Assembly (NCBI GenBank): GCA_026770585.1
Contig: MU646814.1
Span: 228,063 to 248,461, forward strand
Source of the DNA: Baffinella frigidus
Taxonomy: Eukaryota > Cryptophyceae > Cryptomonadales > Baffinellaceae
Direction of reading: 5' to 3'
DNA: 20,399 nt
The first letter of the stretch is position 1, and each line of letters starts with the position of its first letter. Made by a program: the position numbers and the translations under genes. Under the pieces are notes generated by a model that saw nothing but the letters and a program-made list of their open reading frames with translations, made no database searches and was not told the origin of the DNA. This document shows positions 15,109-20,399 of this stretch, one piece after another.

Positions 15109-15157
15109 AACCGACCCCAAGATAGGCGTCATCAACGAGACTAGCTCCGCGGTTGCG
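15109..15157 (+). pseudogene. Gene R, 3' fragment of exon Rf
   Basis: DPKIGVINETSSAV; the base change GGT to GTT in the donor region removes the GCGG|GTG site. It is embedded in CCCTGAA-type repeat. Confidence 0.5.
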
Positions 15158-15383
15158 CCCTGAATCATACACCCTGAAAACCTGAACCACCGACCCTAAA
15201 CCCTTCCTCAACCCCAGACCCGGAATCGTGAAGGAGATTTTGGCCTAGGCGAAAACCCCCTCGATCCTCCCTGCAGCTCACAACATGTCAATATGACGGC
15301 CTACACCAGACGACCTATATATTATGATAATATTTAAATTGGCTTCACGACTTCCTAAACGAGACTTGCTCTCTTGTGCGCAG

Positions 15384-15419
15384 ACAAGGCAACAAAAATG
15401 TACTTCCGGGAGTACACGC
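15384..15419 (+). CDS. Gene R, 5' copy of exon Rg
   Basis: After CTCTTGTGCGCAG|, AC then KATKMYFREYT. Of the codon differences from the complete copy at 15678, four are silent (GCA/GCG, ACA/ACG, AAA/AAG, ACG/ACC) and two change residues. The upstream intron (AACGAGACTT…TGTGCGCAG) is duplicated too. Truncated after about 12 codons. Confidence 0.5.
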
Positions 15420-15448
15420 TGAACCCTTACATCGGCATGACGACTTGA

Positions 15449-15610
15449 ATAGGGTAACGGCCTGAAAATGGGGTAGTTAGGCATACGGCATTGCCTAGGA
15501 CCTCCTTCCGTAGGCCGAGGGATCCTAGGACCAAAACGTCTCGGCCTACGGTAGGAGGTCCTAGGCAATGCCGTATGCCTAACTACCCCATTTTCAGGCC
15601 GTTACCCTAT
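15449..15610. mobile_element. 162-bp hairpin element with 70-bp arms
   Basis: Arms 15449-15518 and 15541-15610 are reverse complements with a single mismatch; the loop is 22 bp (15519-15540). It starts ATAGGGTAACGGCCTGAAAA. It lies between two copies of exon Rg. It is a foldback/MITE-like element or an RNA hairpin precursor, with no coding capacity. I found no clear target-site duplication. Confidence 0.8.
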
Positions 15611-15677
15611 GATCTTCCTCAACGAGACTTCCCGCCCTGTGCGCAGACCGTAAACCCTAAGCTCTAAACCCCAACAG

Positions 15678-15772
15678 ACGAGGCGACGAAGAAGTACTTC
15701 CGGGAGTACACCCCGCCGAAGCGACTCGAGAAGGAGAAAGACGACTGCCCCCCTGCATCCGAGTGCGCCATG
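15678..15772 (+). CDS. Gene R, exon Rg (complete copy)
   Basis: 95 nt from CCCCAACAG| to ATG|GTAACA: AC (completing Rf) then EATKKYFREYTPPKRLEKEK then DDCPPASECAM, phase 0 at exit. The acceptor follows TAAACCCTAAGCTCTAAACC directly. It has two cysteines near the end. Copies lie at 15384 (start) and 15973 (end). The family is not recognised. Confidence 0.6.
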
Positions 15773-15779
15773 GTAACAA

Positions 15780-15895
15780 AAATCCAACCCTAGACCCTGC
15801 ACTCTGAACCCCAAACCCTGAACCTTGAACCCTGAACCCTAAACCCTAAACCCTAAACCCTCGACCCTAAACCCTAAACCCTAACCCCCCCAAAA
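15780..15895 (+). repeat. CCCTAAA array
   Basis: Includes about seven near-perfect AACCCTA units at 15835-15890, in gene sense. Confidence 0.85.
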
Positions 15896-15972
15896 AACTG
15901 AACCCACGCTCGTCTATTGGAGATTTGGGCATCGTCAGAGCAGCATCAGCCCAAACGCACGCTCGCCCACAA

Positions 15973-16018
15973 CGCTCCAAAGCCCGAGGACGACTGCCCC
16001 GATTCGGGATGCGCCATG
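15973..16018 (+). pseudogene. Gene R, 3' copy of exon Rg
   Basis: NAPKPEDDCPDSGCAMG matches the end of Rg (EKDDCPPASECAM). The donor is changed from ATGGTAAC to ATGGGGCG, so it is probably unusable. Confidence 0.5.
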
Positions 16019-16077
16019 GGGCGTGTGTCCCTCTCTCCGTGGGCTCTCTCCGCTACAGTTGACTATGCTGCGTCTGA

Positions 16078-16198
16078 GATAGATAGAGAGATGGAGAGAG
16101 AGAGAGAAAGAGGGGGGGAGAGAGAGAGATGGAGAGAGAGATGGAGAGAGAGATGGAGAGAGAGAGCGCGCGCGCTCGCGCGCGCGCACGAGAGAGAG

Positions 16199-16258
<60 letters not shown>
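16078..16258. repeat. GA microsatellite with a CG core
   Basis: Purine-only GAGA/ATGGAGAG units on both sides of an alternating GCGCGCGCGCTCGCGCGCGC core (16166-16187). Long frames made of Ser-Leu or Arg-Glu through it are artefacts. Confidence 0.9.
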
Positions 16259-16259
<1 letters not shown>

Positions 16260-16427
16260 AGGCCACGCGGACATCATGAAACAGCGTCAACACTTGATAA
16301 TGTATTAACCCGTCGGCTGCCATTGTTTTGAAGTGTTGCGATGGTTTCTGTTGCCATTGTTTTGAAGTTTGTGGCCAACAGATGCGAACCCCGCTCTTCT
16401 AACCACCTTTCCCGCCCCACCCGGCAG

Positions 16428-16547
16428 ATCCGAGACCTCAACGCGCAACACATGGGGGGGCTCTCTCCGCGGGGGAGCGAGCGCGCACATCTCAACGGTC
16501 CGGGGAACCCTGCCGGGCAACTCCAGCTCGGGGGAGCGCTCAGCGAG
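16428..16547 (+). CDS. Gene R, exon Rh (complete copy)
   Basis: 120 nt from CCCACCCGGCAG| to GAG|GTACAG: IRDLNAQHMGGLSPRGSERA then HLNGPGNPAGQLQLGGALSE, phase 0 at both ends. Gly/Pro/Gln-rich and likely flexible. A second copy of the last 18 codons follows at 16641. Confidence 0.55.
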
Positions 16548-16640
16548 GTACAGCCTAGCCCCAATTTTGACGGCAGTCTCTCTTGGCGAGTATGAATTCC
16601 CTCGAGTTGGCAGATAAAGTTTGAAAAGGTTCGCGCGCTT

Positions 16641-16820
16641 CAATGGCCCGGGGAACCCCGCAGGTCAGCTTCAGCTCGAGAGGAGCGCTCAGCAAGGTAC
16701 AGAGTGTGGAATAGACTGCAGAGTACATAATAGGCTGCAGATTATCCCTGCTCTTGACGGTGGTCTCTCTGGCGGTTGCGCGTGCTGTTGTGGCGCGCCG
16801 CGATGGTTCGGGGAACCCCC
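16641..16820 (+). pseudogene. Gene R, partial copies of exon Rh
   Basis: 16641-16696 reads NGPGNPAGQLQLE with donor AAG|GTACAG; a one- or two-base change near the end alters the frame of the last codons. A shorter scrap (CGATGGTTCGGGGAACCCCC) lies at about 16798-16818. Confidence 0.5.
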
Positions 16821-17048
16821 TACGCGGAATCAGGTCCAGGTTTTAGAATTTGATACTCTTTGATATCTTAGCCTTCCTTGCTTATCTTCATCTTATCAAG
16901 ATACAATTAAGGCAAGCAAGGATGTGCTATGTTCGGCATCAAACCAAGGCTTGGGATAGCATAAATGGCTCCAACCCAACGCTTACGCCGTGAGCGTTGT
17001 GATCTTCTGAAGCCTGAATCAATTGCTTATCTCTCAGCGCTCGCGCAG
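16821..17048 (+). other. AT-richer intron without exon
   Basis: ATCTTAGCCTTCCTTGC (16863-16880) and GCAAGCAAGGATGTGCTAT (about 16914-16932) form an imperfect inverted pair around 16900. There is nothing coding before the acceptor at 17048. Confidence 0.4.
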
Positions 17049-17170
17049 GAGGGGGGAGGGTACGGAGACGGAGACGGGTGGTCCGGCACACACGGAGAGG
17101 AGGCTGCAGCAGCACGGGGGAACACGGGGGTGCAAACCCTGCGCGAGGAAACACGGGGGTGCACACCCTA
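17049..17170 (+). CDS. Gene R, first copy of exon Ri
   Basis: After GCTCGCGCAG|: EGGGYGDGDGWSGTHGEEAA then AAARGNTGVQTLRE, open to TAA near 17169. Compared with the copy at 17194 there are about eight silent codon differences, three amino-acid changes and an in-frame six-base difference. The cysteine-containing end is missing and no good donor was found. Confidence 0.5.
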
Positions 17171-17193
17171 ACCTCTCAAACACTCGCTCGCAG

Positions 17194-17364
17194 GAGGGGG
17201 GGGGGCACGGCGACAGCTGGTCCGGCACGGACGGGGAGGAGGCCGCGGCTGCTCGGGGGAACACGGGGGTGATGCAGCGGGAGGCGGAGGGGCGCGGGGG
17301 GGTGACGCTGTGTGATATCTGCATTCAGCATGCGCTTGCGGATGCGGGACCGGCACGTTTTCTG
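17194..17364 (+). CDS. Gene R, exon Ri (complete copy)
   Basis: 171 nt from ACTCGCTCGCAG| to TTTCTG|GTACTC: EGGGHGDSWSGTDGEEAAAA, then RGNTGVMQREAEGRGGV, then TLCDICIQHALADAGPARFL. Phase 0 at both ends. The CDIC pair here, together with CxxxC in exon Rj, could bind metal, but no named finger pattern is evident. The donor is plausible but not strong. Confidence 0.55.
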
Positions 17365-17457
17365 GTACTCTCTCGCTTTCTCTGTGTCTCCCCTTTTTTG
17401 GCCTCGGTCCCTCGCTCTTTCTCTCGCTCTTTCTCTTGCACCTTCTGTTTCTCGCCA

Positions 17458-17612
17458 GACCCTAAGCAACCCTCAACACGAAACCCCAAACCCTCAACCC
17501 TCAACCCTGAACCCTGCACCTCAAACCCTAAACCCCAAACCCCACACCCCAAACCCCTCACCCCAAACCCCAACCCCTCAAGCCTAACCCATAACCCCAA
17601 ACCCCAAACTTC
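17458..17612 (+). repeat. CCCTCAA/CCCCAAA array leading to exon Rj
   Basis: Degenerate units in gene sense running almost up to CTTCAG|, the acceptor of exon Rj. A pyrimidine-rich CTTTCTC block precedes it (17370-17450). Confidence 0.8.
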
Positions 17613-17614
17613 AG

Positions 17615-17713
17615 GTGGGCAGATCGATCGAGGCACGGGCGCGGCAGCGGCGATGCAACCCCCTTTGCCCATCCGGAGGCGGGCCCATCATGCCTCTTGC
17701 GGAAGAGGGGTGA
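17615..17713 (+). CDS. Gene R, last exon Rj (copy ending in a stop)
   Basis: After AACTTCAG|: VGRSIEARARQRRCNPLCPS then GGGPIMPLAEEG and TGA (17711-17713). It enters in phase 0, matching Ri. The C-terminus carries CxxxCP. The neighbouring copy at 17843 differs over the first 29 codons by five silent changes and one replacement (N/A). Confidence 0.6.
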   Translation: MGRSIEARARQRRCNPLCPSGGGPIMPLAEEG

Positions 17714-17842
17714 AGAAACTCGCGGGGGACCCTACCCAGAGTCGTATATCACCAAGTATATCACCAAGTAAACAACGTATATACGAATATTAGTCAACCC
17801 CGCCCCTAATCCTCAACCCTAAACCCCTCACTCCAAACGCAG

Positions 17843-18019
17843 GTGGGCAGATCGATCGAGGCGCGCGCTCGGCAGCGGCGATGTGCCCCCCTCTGCCCAT
17901 CCGGAGGCGGGCCCATCATGCCTCTTGCGGGGGGGGAGCCCAGTGGCGCCGGGGGGGGGGTCCAGGTGGGGGTGGGCGGGGGGCTTATTTCACATGTGAA
18001 GCCTGTGTTGAGGGTGTAG
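17843..18019 (+). CDS. Gene R, second copy of last exon Rj with a different C-terminus
   Basis: After CAAACGCAG|: the same 29 codons (VGRSIEARARQRRCAPLCPS, then GGGPIMPLA), then a Gly-rich tail and TAG at 18017-18019. The alternative ending replaces EEG* by about 30 residues; a donor CAG|GTGGGG inside the tail is also possible. Choosing this copy instead of 17615-17713 would change only the tail. Confidence 0.5.
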   Translation: MGRSIEARARQRRCAPLCPSGGGPIMPLAGGEPSGAGGGVQVGVGGGLISHVKPVLRV

Positions 18020-18190
18020 GTGTGGAGTACATGGGGGGGTGTTTTGAAGGTGAGGACTGCGGTACATGTAGGGTCCTGCTGTAGGGGTAGTCGTGGGAGC
18101 ATGTGACCACCATAGAGATAACTCGTGTACACGAACCCGTCACGTAAGAACACGGAAAGGATTTGATCCTGCGTTTTCTTAATTTAGAAC
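18020..18190. other. No gene seen downstream of gene R
   Basis: TGAGGGTGTAGG-type words in the reverse sense to gene R near 18008-18020, and a CGTGTACACG palindrome near 18124. No polyadenylation signal I would defend. Confidence 0.4.
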
Positions 18191-18192
18191 AT

Positions 18193-18319
18193 GTACAGGG
18201 GTACCTCGCTCATGAGAAACCGCCCCCCCCCCTAGGACCACCATAGGGCCCTAGGCATAGCCCTCCTGTAGCGTCCTCTAGGGGGGGGGCGCTTTCTTAT
18301 GAGCGAGGTACCCCTGTAC
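18193..18319. mobile_element. 127-bp inverted-repeat element
   Basis: The left end GTACAGGGGTACCTCGCTCA and the mirrored right end match over about 44 bp with few differences, each followed inward by a C- or G-run. Inside are CCTAGGACCACC and CCTAGG words shared with other elements in this window. One-ended relatives lie at 5301-5365 and about 18429-18450. Confidence 0.7.
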
Positions 18320-18381
18320 CAGAGGGTTGACCCTAATCTCGCGTTCAGTGAGAACGCAAGATTAAGTCAACCATCTGGTCC
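18315..18381. repeat. Hairpin abutting the 127-bp element
   Basis: ACCAGAGGGTTGAC…GCGTTC and GAACGCAAGATTAAGTCAAC…CTGGT are reverse complements with a few mismatches (loop AGTGA). The outer arm overlaps the right end of the 18193-18319 element. Confidence 0.6.
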
Positions 18382-19100
18382 TAATTCAAGAACACGACGA
18401 CCGACCGACCCTCGAGCAAGGATCTTCTCATAGCCGAGGTACCTCTGTTGGCCGCTGGGCAAGTTGGGCAGTCCGCACACCTGTACAAGCCCAAACTGCC
18501 GAAACGGTAGGGCGCTACAAAAACGTTGCAGCACCCTGCCTTCGCGTTCTCCCCAACATCTCGGTCTGTTTCCACCAGCCCCCTGCTAGCTCTGAACCAG
18601 GTGGATTGACTGACTTTTTCCTAGTTGACATGCTGGTCTGCACTCCGTCAACTTTGCCGCGGATAAGAGTCCGGGCTCACGAATTTCGTCAACACGAATG
18701 AGATGGAGACTAAGCTAGGCCGTATGGGTCCGCCCTCGAGCCGGAGGTCAAAGGTGAGGCCACCCCACTCACCCTGGCAAGTGGCTCACATTGTGCTCTG
18801 GAACTATTTTTCAATTTTTTTTTTTTACCGAAAATGTGTTAACTTTCGAGGATTACGCGCGCCGATGGCATCATCAGGATCATCATGAATCGTTGATTTG
18901 GATAGGGGTCCTTCCCCGAGCTCCGTGGGGGAGGAGCATGGGCCACGGGGGTGACGGGGATCCCCTGGGACTGCCCCAAACCTGGTGCTTGGAAACATTA
19001 TGTATGCGGCGGTCTCGTACCCGTGAGAACTAAAGTGTTCAAGCCCGGGATCGTTTTCGCTCCAAATTTCGTTTTCGCTCCAAGATTGCCACTAAACATC
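18382..19100 (+). other. Gene-free by my reading, one possible exon end
   Basis: At about 18703-18753 a plus-strand frame METKLGRMGPPSSRRSK ends at TCAAAG|GTGAGG, a strong donor. With no second copy or acceptor partner I do not call it a gene. The remainder holds a T-run near 18817 and no arrays. Confidence 0.3.
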
Positions 19101-19175
19101 TTTTTCGATGCAAGATTGGGACTTGATCGAGAACCCAACTGAGGCAGAACCTTGTCGGCGCCTCCACAAGTTGCG

Positions 19176-19265
19176 GGAGCCAAAGAGTGTGAGTCTCGGC
19201 CAGAGGGAGCCAAAGAATGTGAGCCTCGGACAGATGGAGCCAAAGAGTGTGAGCCTCGGTCAGAC
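19176..19265 (+). repeat. Three 30-bp tandem units
   Basis: GGAGCCAAAGAGTGTGAGCC-type units start at 19176, 19206 and 19236. In one plus frame they give EPKSVSLGQ three times. The minus strand is also open here, so coding is uncertain. Confidence 0.85.
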
Positions 19266-19399
19266 AGGTGGCAAGCCTCGGCCATGGCCAGGTCGCGGGC
19301 CTCTAGTTGACTGATGTTAAGGGTCAATAAACTCAGGTTTGGTCTCAGCGTGTGTTGCCTCTGGCCTTGCGAGACGCCTCTCGACCCAAGCGTGGACTC

Positions 19400-19437
19400 A
19401 AACAGGCTCCCTTGTGGGAGCCTGTTTTCTTTTTTTG
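19400..19437. terminator. Perfect 12-bp stem followed by a T-run
   Basis: AAACAGGCTCCC (19400-19411), loop TTGT, GGGAGCCTGTTT (19416-19427), then TTCTTTTTTT. It has the form of a bacterial intrinsic terminator, but the setting is eukaryotic. It could be an RNA 3'-end hairpin, a polymerase III stop after a small RNA, or chance. No RNA gene was identified upstream. Confidence 0.45.
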
Positions 19438-19459
19438 CAAACTGGCAAAGTTGATCGTG

Positions 19460-20399
19460 AAGCGTGCTCAGGTGCTTTGGTACTTTGTAACACACCCACA
19501 TCATACCACGCCCAACTCAATCTTGAGGAGATGGGAACAATCCAGGCACCTTTAGGTCATTTGGTTGTTCGAGCTCCCAACATAGGCAGACATCGGAACG
19601 TGTTCTGTAAAAAGACAATGCTTTCTTTCGAATCACATCAAGCCCCCCTAGAGGGTACAGAGGATTGCAGCAGAAACCGGCGAAAGGGCATCCTACTTTA
19701 GGTCCTTTAGGTTCTTTGAGCTCCCAACATAGGCGGACACCGGAACTTGTCCTGCACTTGTCCTGCAGAAAAAATTCATGCTTCTTTTTGGATCACATTA
19801 AGCCCCCCTTAACGTGATCCAAACAGAGGACCCCTGTACAAAGGATCGCGGCAGAAACTGGCTAAAAGGTATGTTCATCGGGCGTTTGAGTTACACCCAA
19901 AAGGTACAGGCTCGCACACACACTCAAGAGAAAGCAAGTCCTTCAGGTCTTTTCAGTCGATGGTGCTTTGGTGCTTTGTTTTATACACACATCGAAGGCC
20001 ACGTCCACCTCACCCTTCAAAGAGATGGGAATGATCTACGGATGAGCCCCCACACCCGACCCAACAGGCGTCGATGGTCGTTTAGGGTCCGTTGGGTCCG
20101 TTAGGTTCTTCGAGCTCCCACCATAGACGGACACCGGAACTTGTTCTGTAGAAAGGCCATGCTTCCTCAGGTCCTTTAGGTTTTAATTTCGCCCAACATA
20201 TGCCAACGACGCGCCGTTCCGTAGAAGGGATCTGCAGCGAAAGCATTTTTGCTTTCGAATCGCGTTTAGCTCTCTTTTTTAGGTCCTTTAGGTTCTTCGA
20301 GCTACCAACATAGGCGGACACCGGAACGTATCCTGCAGAAAGGCCGTGCTTCCTTTCGGATCACATCAGGCCCCCCGTTGCAGAAGGATCGCGGCAGAA
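19460..20399. repeat. Higher-order repeat of two unit types
   Basis: Unit B (AGGTCCTTTAGGTTCTTCGA, then CTCCCAACATAGGCGGACAC, then CGGAAC) occurs near 19554, 19700, 20094, 20169 (diverged) and 20281. Unit A (GGTGCTTTGGT-CTTTGT, ACACACCCACATC, GAGATGGGAA) occurs at about 19470-19545 and 19966-20045. The order is A B B A B B B, with TCACATCAAGCCCCCC and GGATCGCGGCAGAA words linking units. Frame is not conserved between the copies of A, so it is treated as non-coding; it continues past the window. Confidence 0.65.

Noticed and set aside
16053-16323. Long Ser-Leu and Arg-Glu open frames
   Set aside because: They arise from the GA/CT microsatellite, which is open in several frames on both strands.
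17194-17713. RING or other named zinc finger in gene R
   Set aside because: There is only a CDIC pair and a CxxxC pair far apart; the spacing and histidine pattern of a known finger is not seen.
19176-19265. CRISPR array from 30-bp repeats
   Set aside because: The units abut directly with no unique spacers, only three are present, and the setting is eukaryotic.
18998-19504. 168-codon minus-strand open frame over the 30-bp repeat
   Set aside because: It is the longest frame of the right end, but the repeat is open on both strands, the frame crosses the terminator-like hairpin, and no domain is recognisable. I could not support it as a gene.
1-20399. Bacterial or organellar origin
   Set aside because: There are no ribosome-binding sites with long genes and no tRNA or rRNA. 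Short coding blocks with GT-AG boundaries and phase-matched neighbours point to nuclear eukaryotic DNA.

Overview
The window looks like nuclear DNA of a protist or microalga. Apparent GT–AG introns break up the short coding blocks, the introns are packed with degenerate TTTAGGG/CCCTAAA (plant/alveolate-type telomere) repeats, long open frames are absent, and inverted-repeat elements and microsatellites are frequent. A chromerid or related alveolate, or another TTTAGGG-telomere alga, is my best guess, at low confidence. I see no tRNA, rRNA, CRISPR, prokaryotic operon or viral gene. I do not recognise the family of either gene below; all exons are deduced by eye from splice sites, reading phase and copy-to-copy comparison. 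Layout: gene L lies on the minus strand, running from about 8.8 kb (possibly 10.2 kb) down past position 1. Its best exon copies, in transcript order, are La 8194-8250, Lb 5764-5841, Lc 4337-4384, Ld 2830-2963, Le 1435-1496 and Lf 415-500. The reading phase carries through all five junctions, giving about 155 residues of an unrecognised, Ala/Lys/Glu-rich protein. Gene R lies on the plus strand, starting near 10,999 with a hydrophobic leader. Its best exons are Rb 11360-11503, Rc 12928-12999, Rd 13685-13750, Rf 14637-14748, Rg 15678-15772, Rh 16428-16547, Ri 17194-17364 and Rj 17615-17713 (stop). They are phase-compatible end to end, about 290 residues plus the leader, also unrecognised. The two genes diverge from a 9-11 kb region that holds a 107-bp tandem repeat and no confident gene. 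The striking feature is that nearly every exon of both genes occurs two to about eight times in a row, each with some flanking intron, before the next exon begins. Some copies are wrecked, but others differ almost only at silent positions. In the Ld exon, two copies have the same 22 residues with nine codons changed silently. This is exon-by-exon tandem duplication with coding constraint on several copies, and it could supply mutually exclusive alternative exons. A second pattern is that the telomere-like repeats are mostly transcript-sense CCCTAAA in both divergent genes, so their orientation flips on the plus strand between 6.4 and 12.6 kb. Several introns run from such an array straight into the acceptor AG. 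Other contents are a 162-bp near-perfect hairpin (15449-15610), inverted-repeat elements at 3360-3508, 4110-4301 and 18193-18319, a dispersed repeat around 3.9, 6.75 and 7.05 kb, a GA microsatellite with a CG core at 16.1 kb, and a repeat-rich right end (19.2-20.4 kb) with no gene I can support.
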